A stretch of DNA of 64,000 nucleotides, taken from Metopolophium dirhodum. Its lineage: Eukaryota; Arthropoda; Insecta; Hemiptera; Aphididae. The position numbers and the translations under genes are program-made. Location of the stretch: assembly GCF_019925205.1 (NCBI RefSeq), contig NC_083566.1, forward strand, positions 496,001 through 560,000, in the 5' to 3' direction. Shown piece by piece: positions 12,601 to 27,600 of the stretch (the stretch's first letter is position 1; each line of letters begins with the position of its first letter). The notes under the pieces were generated by a model. That model had not been told where the DNA came from. It saw only the letters and a list, made by a program, of their open reading frames with translations, and did not search any database.

Positions 12601-15600
12601 CTTACATTAGTTTTTACTGAATTGGTTTTTTAATTAATACAAACTAGTTTATATACAAAATATAATATATAATGCACCATACAATATGTATTATATTTTC
12701 CGACTTAAAATATGATCAGAGTACAAGTGAGGGTGGTTAGGGAATTAATCAATGCAATTAACAACATGGAATAAATTTCATCATTAATTTTAATTGTGAT
12801 TTGTGTACACGCTTTAAGAATTGTATATTTTGAAGGATCATATTAAAATAAAGTTATGTTCCTCATCACTCGTCGAAATATTGAACTAACTTATTTTTCA
12901 AATTAATTTTAAGAAAATAATTAACTTTGATCAATACTTTGTTATTTAACTTATTTAGTACACACTTAGGATAGCTAATGTGTAATCTTAACTTTTATAA
13001 AATGTTATATCGTTACAATATGAGAACTGACATGGTACAAGAGTTTTTATATCTATATTTAATTGCTTTTATTTTAAATTACAAAACATTTAAAATATAT
13101 ATCATTGTACCAATATTATTGAGTAGTTAATTAATAATTGTTGTATGGTAAATATGTTTACTATTTCATAAATAAGTTTTAAAATTAAATGTACTGACGC
13201 GTGTTGGTTTAAATAATAAATAATACATTTTGCTGACCTTAAAATTAATAAACAATTAGGTACTTATAGCACTATGCGTGACATGCCGTGTTAATTTAAA
13301 TTAATTTTCATTCAAAAAATGCCCCGTATATCCTTTTTAACGTATTTTATTATTTTTGGCATGCAACTGAAAAATATTAAATAATATAGATTCAATTTAT
13401 TTTAAAAGTATCAATTTTAAACGTTATGATAAAATGTACATCAGGCTTTATCAAAGAAATCGAAAAACCATTTTAACTTTACATCTGACATGTGAAAATT
13501 TATCCAACCTCTACCTTCTAGTGTTTACTATATAATATTATGTGGAGAATAATTCGAAATTTTTCTTTTATTATATACTATTTGGTTAATTTATTTTCGT
13601 GCTAGGACAATGATGATAACACCTTGTATTATAATATCAGTGGTAATCTCTACAACATTTGAGAAATTCGATTAGTGACCTGAATCAACTGTAAAGGAGT
13701 TTTAAATTTTGTTTTCTAATTAATCATCATTTATAGTATTAATTTATTAATTCTAAAATATAAAGTTTCAATAGTACTACGATTTAACGATCACCGTTAG
13801 GTACGTATATCTGAGTATTGCATCGTAATAAATAGTATCTACGCATAGTGAATAGCTTTTTAACTTAACACTCGTTGTTAAAAATAATTCGTGGAATGTA
13901 TACGATTAATGTTTTTTTTTTTCGATTAAATAGTTAATACAATTCTCCATGTAGCATTATATACGAGGAAAAAATAAGAGTGGGGAAACAATGACATTTT
14001 TGTAGATAAAACTGCAAGCTATGTGTAAGCCGTTGAAATATATCACAATATATCAATCTATTTTAACGGGGGAAAAAAAAGGGAGCGAGGCACGTAGTCA
14101 ACGCATCCACTTCAGTCCATCACAATGAGTCTTTTGTTAACGATTTAAAGCATCAAACAGCAATAAAAAAAAAGTAGCTTTCGATGATGTATGGAAGTAT
14201 GAAACTAACATTTCGGATTCGAATATTGTTGCGTGAAAATGTAAAAATAAAATGGGCTTCAATCTGTATTAGTCAAAATATGTAGTACGAAAATAATATA
14301 ATAATATAAGTATGATAATAATAATAATAATAATTTTTTTTTTATTGGTCTAGAGCCATTAGCTATGTAGGGGTCACGGTTGGTTGGGTTGAAACGGTTG
14401 GTTGGCAACAATAATAATTATTAAACGCAATCAATTTTACCTTTACGAAATATAACTAAAATTCAACAATAATTTGTTATTTAAGAATGTGAACTTTAAA
14501 TAAATATACTTATTTAAGCACAAATCATAACATAAATTAATTTATCGTTCAAGATTTAATAAATTATATTTTAGACTCTTGCAGCTTTTTGGTTTTACAA
14601 TAATAATAATAAAAGTAGATTTTTTTTTTTTGCTAGTAAAATTATTGTTTATGTGGCCTTTGAATCGAAATTGAACACAAAGAGTTATTTTTTTTTAATC
14701 GTTCAAACTGAGAAAAGTGGCAAAGTTTAAACAAACTATATAGGTGTCTAACGAAAAAACGACGGTTTTCACGAAACCAAGTATTGCTTTAAATCGTCTT
14801 TCACAATATTGTATAATATTATACTATCACGATTTATCATTGATTTTTCGATCATAGAAACAATACAAGAGTATTTACTGAAGGTCGTTTGCTGAGGTGA
14901 GCGAAATAATGTCAAAATTCTCTCCGCTGTGTCCCTACTCCCTATTCACTCCTTCTCGAGTTACTCTTCAATAAAATTGTGCAGTAGTTACCGTTTAAAT
15001 CTCATACACCTATAACTCGGATATTTGAGTAATCTGATAAATTGTTGGTATTAATAATTTCTAAGGACTTGGATCGTGATTTTATTTTATTCATAGATTC
15101 GATTTAAGATTAATATAGTCAATGTATACACATTTTTAAATAAAAATTACACTCTTTTTTGACTAAAAAATTTGAATGTATTTTAATATAACATTTTACA
15201 TTACACAATATAGGTATACGTTTTTAGAGCATACAATTTATTTAGGTGGCTATTGGTGTGGCGCGGTCCGTACACTCAAAATGCTTTGAGTGTACGTATC
15301 AGCCGTTGTTGCTAGCTCTTGGATGGGTGACCAAACGGGATTTTTAACTACAAATACTGGCCACACATACAAACGTGTTTCAACCAACCGTTCTAACCGT
15401 TCCTCCTCCTTAAATCAAATAAAAAAAAACAGCTAATAGCCATTATTGTCGAGCTTAAGCTCAGTAAAAAAAAAATTAAGGAAAACCGGGAATTTTTACA
15501 CGAAATCGGTTTTTGATGTAAATCTAAAACAAATGATCGTTAAAATACATGAAATTTTCAGTGGTTGTTTATACTAGCATTTTCTATACGCAATAATAAA

Positions 15601-18600
15601 AATTTGCGTAAAAATCATGAAAATTAAAATATTATTTTGAGTTAGAAATCCTAAATATTTTTCTTTTTAAATCTAAGATTTTAAAATGTAATACAAGATT
15701 CCTTATCAGAAGTTATAGATATATCAAAAAAAAAAAAAAAAATGTCTATTAGAAAGTCAAATTAAATTTTTATGAGCGTTTGAAGTTCAAATTGTTACAA
15801 CACTGGATATTCACTCGATTTCTCATGTAGCGACTTTCTTATTTTGTTGTAATTCCAAAACGAATAACCGTAGACAATTAAGATTTATATCATATGTATG
15901 ATTTATTTTATCAATTCTTATACTTGATAACATTTTTATTTGTTTTAAATAGCTGTTATCGGACATTTTTTTAGTTTTTTTTCTATAAATATCAATAAAA
16001 TGTTATTAATATGATAATATATTACCTATATCATTGAATTCAAATTTAATACCATCCATTATACTGTGACCCACTTGTAACCTACCATACAGCAGAGCAA
16101 CATCCACTTGTCCACCTTTTATTTAATGTTTAAAATTACATTTTAAAAATAACTAATACTGAACTTTTAGTTTATTTATTTTGACTCCGTCGTAGGCAAA
16201 AATTTTTTACCAGCTGTGTCATTCAAACGAACGTAACTCTGTTCATAATAATGTACGATTTAGACTCGTCTGGTTTCATGATAATAATAATAATAATAAT
16301 AATATATGAATGGAAAACATTGTTTTATTATCGTATTACAATATACATTTTTATTTTTAACACATTAACAGTTATGAAATGTTGTTGGTTTATTTTCTAT
16401 TGCATAAAATGTATAAGTTGACTCGTTATCGGCCCGTTCGTAACTGATTACATCATGGACTGTTGAACGTTACGGTTGATGGCATTCTCGAGGGTGAGCG
16501 TCAAGTACGCGTCGAAATGGGGGACTAACTGTTTCTGGACGTCGGACCAGTTGACAGAGGAATCGGAGCCGGTCGACGTGAACTGGATCTGAGGTTCTGT
16601 GACGTGGACTGCGGTTCGGACACTGTTCTCGACAAAGTCCAAGTTGGAAACCACCTTGACGGCTTCGGTCGTGTACGTGGCCCTACGGTTGTCACTCTGG
16701 CCATTGGGTGACGTCACGACGATGTCGAATCCTCCGACCATACCCAATAGGCGGAGTTCGAGTTTGGCGACGCAGCTCTCGTTTGTCTTGATCACCTGCA
16801 CGAACGCAATCTTGGCCAAGTTGTTCTTGGAGTTGTCGAAATCGATGTTTTTCAATTCGAAACGGAAGCCGTCGGCCAGATTACCGGCGATCGGTAACGC
16901 GGTTTCGCTTGCGATTTTGTTGCTCCTGTACATCATGTAAGGCTTGACGGCCCGTCTGATTTCCAGAGCGACGTCGTTGTACATGTCGTTGACCTTAGCG
17001 GTGGCTATGTATTGGGGTATGGTGTGTTTGACAAAGTAACTAAACGGAAAAAAATAGAAATTAATTAGGTTTAAAACTTTCTTTCGACTGTTAACAGTCA
17101 ATATTATAGCACTATATGCAAGCATAGGCCCGGAGATCGTGCCTCATGGGTGTTTATTCCCCTCAACAAATTTCACATTTTTACTTTTGATTTGTATTTT
17201 TATTATTTTATAGCATGATGGTACGAATTATAATTAAGTATTATAATATTGGACAATATTATATAGAAATAGAATATAGATTTTAGATAATATTTTATTT
17301 TTGACAAAATAGCTGTATTCTTTGTGCTCACCCGTCTCATCTCGTAAATTAAATTACATTCAATTTTATTAAAGACACTTCCTACCTATTCAATTCAAAT
17401 CATAAATGTAAACACATTTTTGATTTTTGGTATTAAGTATTAGGTTGGATGTTAGTGACTTTTTATAATATGTTTGATATATTTCCTATTGTTTATTGCA
17501 TGATATTCAAAACATTGATTTGAAAGGGGGTTCTTGGCATGCAAATCGATCCCTATTTTAATGTAAATTTATATTTAAAAAAATGAAGTCTTCCCCTCTA
17601 AAATTCGCCTATATCTCAGTGAATTGCAATTTATTTTGACCACTCACTCAAATTGAGGTTTATCGTTTTGGAACACTTCCGGCAACGTGGTGTGGTTGGC
17701 GATGAACTTTTCGAACTTGACGGAACCGACGGTCGACATCAACGGGTAGACGTTCGAGTTCTTTGTGAGCATAGTTTCACCCTTGTACTTAGGTTCGATA
17801 ATGTCTAAATGGAATATTCCACTATGTCTGGCTACGGTGTTTGTGTGATGGAACACTCCGTTAACCGCGAGTTCTTCCCAGTTGTTGATGACTTGGATCT
17901 GTGAAAACGAAATTACCAAATAATATGATTTCCCCGTAGAATTAACACGGGCAAATTACGGAGCTCGACTCAATTTGTTAACCGATTGATGTTTAAAAGC
18001 ATGTCGTTAGATAGTTAATATTAAAGTCAGCCCATATATACTGCCCTTGCATTCATATATAAAATTTTAACTCGATACACTATTTTTCTAAGTCTAAGTT
18101 ATTTAAATATTATATATTTTGGAATTTTTTTTATTGTAATAGTTTGCTTAAATTTATTTTAGATACTAACGAACAACTATATCATTTTTCATACCAAAGT
18201 CAAAATAAGTATTTAAATACTATTTAATATTCAATATTTATCTATGCATCAACATTTTTAAAATTCTACTATTTTTTCTATTAGGCTTTTGAATACGAAA
18301 CCAAGAAATGTCAATTTAAAAATATCCTATCATAATATATTAGATTTTTTGAAAAATATAAGTTATTAGTTTATTATTTATAATAAACGTTAATAGTTAG
18401 GTACTACTCAATACCGAAATAAAATGTTATTATTAAATAATATTTAATTTTTCAAAAACATCAAATTTGACTTTATAAATTAGTATGACAGATAAATAGA
18501 TTTAAAGTTATTTTTGTTAAATTGCCGTGGTTTGTGGACCTGAGGTGTAAAAAAACTATTTTTTACCAGTAAAATAATATCAATTGACACTGCAATCAAT

Positions 18601-21600
18601 AAATTGAGTAGGTATAATAATGTACATAATATTATTCTTGTTATAAACGCTTACCAGATCTGTTCCCCACTTCATGGTGATGTTTTGGCTTTTCAAATTG
18701 TTCAATCCCTTGACTTGGACGTCGGTCAAGACCGTGTCGGCGTTGTAACCGATGTTTACGGTGTCTGGGATGGACATTTCATTTAATCTAGAGTTATCAG
18801 GTTTGGCCACGTCATTTTTGTATTGTCTTATGACGTTCACAATGGCGTCGAAGGAGTTTGCGATGGAATCGCGTTCTTCCCTTTCTTGGGTGTATTCGTT
18901 GTTGTGGTTGTTGTTATTGTTGTTTTCATTCGATTCGAACAATTCGTTTTGGCTGTCCAATTTTTGAGCTGAAAAAATATGTAATGTTTATTGTTAGAAA
19001 AAAAAATGAATACAATAAAGAAATATTAACTAAAACAACAACAACAATAATAAAAATAATAATGGTGATGTACGTACACGGCAGTATGGCGGCTGTGGCC
19101 AAAGCCAGAACAGCGGTTAAAACGATCACAAACTTCATTTTCTCACTATTGTGCGAACAACTGTAATGTTGATTTCCACTCCAACACCGTCTTTTATATA
19201 TCAATTTTTTTATCGCTTAAGTTACTAATCTTGTCCGACGAGCACTATAGATTAAATGCCGGACATGTAAATTAATTTTACACAATCATGCACATTTTTT
19301 TTTTCATAATTATTATAAATTATATTATTAATATATAGTAAATAGATTTGCAAGGCTTTAGTATACAAGTTTAAATATATATTATTCGTGGTATAGATCG
19401 TGATGGGATATTATAGATGCGTATAACGTGAGCGTTAAAAATATTAATTAAATGCTGACATGATGTTGATTCCAAATAAGATTTTTAGATAACAACCAAA
19501 AAATGTAATGTTTTATTTCACAGAATTCTTATAGTTATTATTTTATTCAATTTCAATTGAACTATAAATTAGATTTAAAAATGTTGGACTTCAGAGTTCA
19601 GACTATATCCAAAATAAATTTTGAGCGGAGCGATAAATGTATTGATCTTACAATGATGTGTGTTTTTTTATTTTTTATTTTTGTGTCTGTCATCACCGTT
19701 TCGGGCTGTAAAACTGATTCGATTTTCTTCAACAGTATCTTGTTCAGTGGGAATGTGAATGTAGTTGGTGCATTCAGGAGATCAAAATTTAAAATTTCCA
19801 AAAATTCCCAATAATTTTCAAAAGCACAGCGAAAACAAAATAAAAACTAAGGAAACCTAGACATTTTTACGCAAAACGATTTTGGTTTTTGGCATAACTC
19901 TAAAACAAATTACCCCGTAGATACATGAAATTTTTACTGGTTGTTTATATTAACATTTTCCATACACAATTTTCAAAATATTTTGATTTGTTTTGAATTG
20001 TTTACGGACATTTTCATTTTCCAATTTTTTTAGTTTTTTTTTCTATGAATGTCAATAAAATGTTATTTGTTGGATAAAAAATCTTGAAAAATTAATACAA
20101 GGCTTTTAATATATTGTTACAATGACATTTGAAAAATATTAAAAATCCGTAGTCACAATTTTTTTTTATAAATATTTTAATTTTAAATCTTGACAAAATA
20201 CGTAAAAATCACGAAAATTTGCAAATTATTTTCAGTTAGAAATTCATAAAAATTTTTCTTTTTAAATCTAAGATTTTAAAATGTAATACAAGGTTTCTGA
20301 TAAGATTATCTACCTTAATCAAAAAAAAAAATGTCTATAAGAAAGTCAAATTAAATTTTTACGAGCGTTTGAAGTTCATATTTTTCACAATATTGGATAT
20401 TTACTCGATTTTTCATGTAGCGGTTTTGCTATTTTATTGTTTTTCAAAAACGAATAACTGTAGATACACGAAAATTGTACTGAATGTTTATATTTTCATT
20501 TGCTATACACCATAAAATTTTAAAAATATTTTGACTTTTTTCAAGCTGTTTATGGACATTGTCAGTTTTCAATTTTTTTTGTTATTTTTCCTATAAATAT
20601 CAATAACATTTTATTTGTTGCGTAAAAAAGCTTGAAAATTTAATAGAAGGCTCCCAGGTTATTGTTTCAAAGGCAGATGAAAAAAATTAAGAATCCTTAG
20701 TCACAGTTTTTAATTATAAGCATTTAAAGTTCAAATTTTGACAAAATGTATCAAATTTAAAATTTAATAATTATTTTGTAGTTAAAAATTTATAAAATCT
20801 TCAACTTTTGTTGCTAAGGATTGAAAATTTAAAACAAGGTTCTACGTAAATAGGTTATATATAAATTACTTTATTCACAAAAATAATATAATATCATAAA
20901 ATATACTTGGTAATATCATAGGCTGACTGAGCGTTTTCGCTCAGAATCGTTTTTCTTATACAATGATATCATATCACTGAATTCAAATTTAACACCATCC
21001 ATTACAGCGACCTACTTATAACCTACTGTACAGCAAAGCGACATCCACTTACCCACCCTTTTTCTTTTTTTTTACATAATGTCAATCAGTGATGTAGTCG
21101 TAATTTTTTTACTGAGTATACGCTTTAATGTGCTTTATAAGTAAACGTGGGGGGGCTTTGCCCCCCATATATACTACGTTATTATTAGTTTTATATTTAT
21201 AATCACATACACTTTATCACTACCTTACCACAATTGAGCCTCTATAGTTTACAATCATACTCCTAAAATATAATTATATTATTGTACATTTAAATTTTTT
21301 ATGATTACCTATGTTAATTTCTTAACCCCCTCTCACCACTTCTTTTTAAGTTAAAAAACCTAAATATTTATTAATATTTATAGTCTGAAAAGTATACTCA
21401 GTTAGGATATAAATTAGGTATCACAACTTTGAGTAATTAAAAATAAATTAAAACATCAATTTTTGTAGATCAATTGTTATATTTATGTAATTGTGTGACA
21501 CAGTGTACACGAAATAATATATTTTACTGTCAACATTATTTTCAGTAATGCATGTGATCGTGCATCTCGGCGTCGACGATCGTTATCGATAATCTTATAA

Positions 21601-24600
21601 TTTTAGATGTATTATATAATATATATATATATGTATATAATAAATTTAGATCTATATGCAATGAAGTTAAAAATAGATGTGTTTAATGTAAAAATAATAA
21701 CCGTTCCAAAATGAACGTGATAACAAGGAAATATGTTTGGTATTATTGGTAATACTATTTATATTATAGATTATAGACTTTAGCTATATAGTATACCCGT
21801 ATGGGCCGTATACCTGTGTATCACAAATTATGTTATAAGTTTACGCATCAACCAAAAACTGGAGAAGTCGTTACGTCGTATACGCCGTATACCCGCGTAT
21901 ACGCCCCACTACACCACTGATGTCAATGCTTTTATGAAATAATCCATTGTTTTATATTATAATAATATAACCACGAAACGATTCGTTTTTGCATAATTAT
22001 TAATTTAATATTAATTAATTTTTTTCATCCACCAGGGAATCCGAGTATCCATTTGCTAATGATTAATTTATTTTATAAAATTATTATTCAACGTGCTATA
22101 TGTTGTATGAAAACAAATTGTTTTCTAATATTAATGGTTAATTGACTAATTTATTACTATTATTTATTTTATGAGTTTATAATTAGTTTATATACCAATA
22201 TATTATTATTATCAGACATTTCAACCTTTAGTAGTTTTTAAACGATACACATAGTAAATTAATAACTGCAGGTTGTAGCCTGTATAGGAGGTTATAGGTT
22301 ATCTACTTAAATATATCTAATGATTAATTCTCCAATTTAAAATACGTTTATACCGTTCGATTTTATAACTCGAACGTTTAACACTATATTGTAAATTCAA
22401 GTAACAATAATACTCAATCAGACATCATTAATGTTTTTTTCACACATTACAATGTCTAATAAAACTATATTCATCGTATTTTTTATAGTTACACTATTTT
22501 GATGTATGATTGTAAATGTTCTACCCGATACAATAACAAAATGATTGTGTAGAATTCGTGTCAAATATAACAAAATACGTAGGTATTAACACTTATATTG
22601 ACACTTAAATTGTCGATGCTAAAACTATGATAAAGAAAAATAATAGAAAAGCATGCAATGGAAATGCAAAAAATAAATTGATCTTAAAAATTATAGCATT
22701 CGATTTAAATTTCAGAAAAATAAATGTTCCACGTTATATTTGTATGTTTATCACGTAAGTATGTCTATCGTTAGTTTTAAACATTCCTGTATTGAATAAT
22801 TATTATAATCTCATTTTCTCTTGCAAGTTGAGTTGAGTATATAATTTATAAACATATAAACAATATTTTATTCGGTATAAATTATTTTATTTTAATTGTT
22901 AACAAAATTATTAAATAATTTGTTTTTAACTAGGTATTAAACTATTAACTCGTATAGAAAATTAATAAACAATTAGTAAAAAATGTACATCTTAAGTTGG
23001 CGCAGAAATTATTTGATAGTTCTTTTTAATTTTTTGCAGTTACGTTTTTCCTAGTACAGACGAGTTAGCGAACCAGTTAGATCACGTTTTAAGATATTTT
23101 GGTTTGCAATCGATCGTCGGACTTGGAGTGGGAGCTGGTGGGAACATTTTGGCACGGTTCGCTTACAGACAACCAACAAAGGTAATATATACCTCGGCGC
23201 TGTCGCCATTTTGATATGTTATATATTATCATATCATATAATTACGATAATGCATTAATGTGTATATTGTCTCAAATGGTGCTCATTTTATCAAACATTT
23301 TATTGGTCACGTATTGCAGGTCGAAGCGCTGTGTCTGATCAACGTGGTGTCAACGCCGGCCGGTTGGATCGAGTACGGTTATCAAAAATTGAACAGCAGA
23401 TACTTGAAATCCAAAGGCATGACACAAGGGGTGATGGACTATTTGATGTGGCATCATTTTGGAAAAGTTAGTAGAGTAATGCGAGTGCCCTATTGTAGTT
23501 ACAGCTTCGGATTTATCGGTTTGGGTCTTATTTCTCTTATAATTTGTTTGTAATCGTGGCTTATAACAAATATATGTGTACCACCATTTATACGAATCTT
23601 AAACCACTGCTGCAGCCATATACAACAGTTGTCGACGAGCCAACGCGTCTCATTAATAATCGTATTTTATATATTATTGCGTAGGGCGTGGACAAGCTCG
23701 GATCCGACACAATACACGCACAAATGTACAATCCTTTGTCTCTCTCTCTCGCACCAATCGACACCACTGCAGCGAATTACTGCAAAGTTTCTAATAATAT
23801 CAAAATTATATAAATATGCGCATATAGTGATTTCAAAAATGTCGATTAATATTATACTTATTGGCACGACTCCAAACCTTTCCAAAAGATATTTGTTTGT
23901 TAACTCCTAATTTCTAGATTTAAATCATTAAATTTTGTTTTGTCGTAATATCATACAGGTACTATGTTGTATGGAAATACATTATAAAGTATCATTATAA
24001 TATAATGTATAGTGCACAATATATGGGACGTTGATCCGCAAAAAGATGCAATCAAGAATACATTATAGCTGCGAATAATATAATATTTTAAATGTCAGAC
24101 ATTCTAAAAAACATTTTCTGCTAGTCGATACCACATAATTTGCTTAAGTATTAGGGTTCGAATAATTAGTCACTGCAGTATCCAACAGCATATAATCGTA
24201 TCGACCGTCTTAGTTGTATTATACGACGCGCTAAACTTTTTTTGTCATAAAATAATATAAAACATGAACAATAGGTATACACGACGTTCGGTGTTACCAT
24301 TATATTATTAAACACCATGTAGGTATAGCCGTATAGGTGCAAACTTACAGAAAGAACTGACAAATTCAGCTTACTATGTAATAACTTTTGTTATGATTAA
24401 TTTAAAAAAAATAAATTTTAATGTGTATATTATTATTAATAATGGTAGGATATAACAAATATCGACGAATGCAAGTTTCAGTTATGTTGTCTGTTACATG
24501 ATATATTTATTTTGTATTTATATTCATATACAATATTTTATTTTTGCTCGTCCATTTTCATAGGGAACCGAGGAGAGGAACCACGATCTGGCCAGAGTGT

Positions 24601-27600
24601 ACCGAGAGTACTTCGAGCACAGCGTCCACCCGGGCAACCTGGCCGCATTCATCGACTCGTACGTGAGACGGACAGACCTGGGCATCAGCAGGAGTACGCC
24701 CACGTCCGAGTCATGCCCAGCCGGCCGCAGGCTCAGCATGGCCACCACGTTGCAGATGCCAATCATCAACGTGTGCGGAGCTCTGTCGCCGCACCAGGAG
24801 GACACGGTGACGCTCAACTCGAGACTGGATCCGACCAAGTCGTCGTGGATGAAGGTGAGCACCCTTCCCCTCCCCCTCTCCCGTCACATAGATAGGGCAC
24901 GGGTTATATATACATATAATATGATAATACCTTTGAATCAGAGGTTCTCAAATATTTTTTTTACCACGCATCACCCACGATGTGTATTACGGATCAGTCA
25001 TTATGCGTGCCACTAATGATTAATGACTAAAATTAGTACTATTGAAAATAATCAATACATTTATAACAATGATAATCTATAAAATTAATGATTTACAATC
25101 AACAGTATATTTTATTATTTTCACAAAATATAAATATATATAATTCGGATCTGTTACGAATATTAGTAAAAATGTAAATGTATTAATTTTCTGCATCACA
25201 ATTTCATAGCTCTCTGCATAACACCAGAAGATGCGTACCACAGTTTGAGAACCACTGATTCAAACGATAAACGGTTACGTTGGTACGATCGGTTGTCCGT
25301 TAACGAAATCGTCGTCAACGATCATAACGTTGGTATCGTTGCGAGTTTCGCAAAATCGGTATTTCGTTATTAGATTCATGCGCGCTACCGTTTTCTGGTA
25401 CATAAGTCGTATACTTGAAATGTATCGTTTCGCTCGTTTATCTATACACGAATATTGGACATTTGAAATATAAAGCCTAATAGGTTAGGTTACAGAGACA
25501 TTTTTTTGGAATTTTCCATCCGTTACAGAAAACCGAAAAGAGTTATAATAATAACGTGTACAATAATCGAATTTCGATGAAAATCTTCATTAAAAGTTAT
25601 TTTTTTATCATGTAAGTTTGATTTTAAAAAGCTAATACAAAGTACCTATACGTCGGCCATCTTAGTGTATTGGTAAAAATTGTCAAAGTTGACGCTGAAA
25701 ATAGCTTTATAAGCGTTGAAACACTCACATACGATGTTAAATTATGTATATAGGACTAAGGTAGGAGCGAAGCGAGTTGAAAGCCTGACCCTAAGTTGAA
25801 CACCCAATCTATATTATTTGTAATATCATACCGTCTGTACTTTTTATGGGTACGAACTGTTATTGAGCGTACTCTATGCTGTCGAAAAATACAGCAATGT
25901 CGCAGCAATGTACTTATATTGCCTATACAGTGTGCCGTGTTACAAATTATGTTAAAATAAGAACCAGACCGCTGGCCTGACACAGACACGGACTTTGGGA
26001 ACTAGTCCTACTTACATCACCTTAGACGCTCTTAAAATAATGAAAATATTTTCATAAAGTTCACCAAATCAATATCCTTTAAAATGAAACGGCGTATTGT
26101 ACGTACTTGAAATATTATTATACATATTAAAGAAAATAGGTCGTCCTAAAAAAAAAAACAGTGTTCATTTTTTTCTTTTTATTGAATTCACATTGTTAAT
26201 TCCACATTAATCTTAATAAAACCACGCAATGGTACATGCATTTTATTTTATGAAGTTGAGTTAATGTAAGAGAATTTGCTGATATAGTTTTGATACGATG
26301 GCATGGTACTTTTTAATATTTATTTTATAATTCCATATTATATTGTTGTAATTAATTGAAAAGTCACTAACCCTTTTAAGAAAAAAATTAAATTGAAGTA
26401 AAATAGATGCAATTATTCAAATTATATTGCATTAATAAAATCGTATTTAAACATTTGCTCTACATCATGAACTATGGTTACAAACTTTCTAAATTAATAT
26501 ACTGTGTTATATTATGTACAATGTTATTATTAGACATTGTGTGCATCTGGATATCAATAGTTATCGATTTAGTTCAAATATTTTTGTATAGGCACCTCTA
26601 CTTTCGGTGTTTTTGAAGTTATTCATTATACGTAATACCTATATTTTTAATTCACTTTAATAAGCCTAATTAAAAAAATTGATCTAAAACTGGTGTTCTA
26701 ATGTGTAATTTAGTATAATTTGACTGTTAAAATGTTTTTAAACGGGACGGGCAACAATAAGGAATTATTTGAAAAATCATAAATGATAAAAAAAAACAAT
26801 AGGTAAATGATAAATTAACTGAGTCACACAATATATCAAAGGTTCTAAGTTTCTAACAACTAAAATCTCAAACAAGAAAAAACAAATTAAGTTATCTATA
26901 TCTAGGTAATATTTGTTTGTAATTCGGTACATTCAATAAAGTACGTTTTGAGATGCACTTGAGAATCTAATATTACTGTGTTTGTATAGTATAAGAATTT
27001 CGCTTAAATTTATTTTTATCAAGTACATTTTCTAATAATAATAGTATTATTGTGTCACAGTATATTTTTCTTATGTGATCAGTTTAGTTGTATATAATAT
27101 CGAACACAAAACAAATATTACCGTTGACGACAATAATTGACAATTGACATCCTCAGCTATAGTTTAAAACGATACAATAATATTTTATTCTCAGGAAAAA
27201 AGTAAATCCTCGTTTATAGCACAATATAGCAGATGACTTGTTCATTACGCGATCTCTAAACTCGAGATCGACTAGATGTCGGTGGTTATTATATGATACC
27301 CATTCAAGGCCGTATATTATTTATCAAAATAATACGTTCGTCGTCCAATAATACTCACGTAACACCCATATCAATATGAAATCCACACCTTCCTATTTTG
27401 GTATTTTCCGCTCGGGATAGGTACGACCTACCGTTTTTGTTTTGCCGTTGTTCAATCGCCATCGGAAATAAATAAATCATAGGCGCGCATGCTGGTATAT
27501 CGGTGTTGTAACTCGAGTTCTTAAAGTAACGAGAATTTCGTGTTTCCTCCCTTTGGCATTACAACCATACTTTAAACTATCAAATTTCCTTCTCAGTTAT

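Larger units (their letters stand above)
6493..23039 (+). other. NDRG intron 4 (16.5 kb), host of two antisense secreted-protein genes
   Basis: It contains minus-strand genes at 7686-9763 and 16448-19138. Between them (9764-16447) and after (19139-23039) the sequence is AT-rich with a 5S-derived SINE (about 15240-15480), two copies of an unclassified repeat family (about 15440-16130 and 19800-21065) and a hAT MITE (21087-21919). I see no further exons between 9.8 and 15.2 kb. Confidence 0.75.

Noticed and set aside
15300..15350. A functional 5S rRNA gene
   Set aside because: Only the box C region matches; the 5' half is replaced by an unrelated hairpin and the 3' end diverges, so it is a SINE head.
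25756..25989. 77-aa minus-strand reading frame and a mirrored GGACTAAGG/CCTTAGACG pair
   Set aside because: The inverted match is too short and diverged to define an element, and the peptide has no recognisable features.
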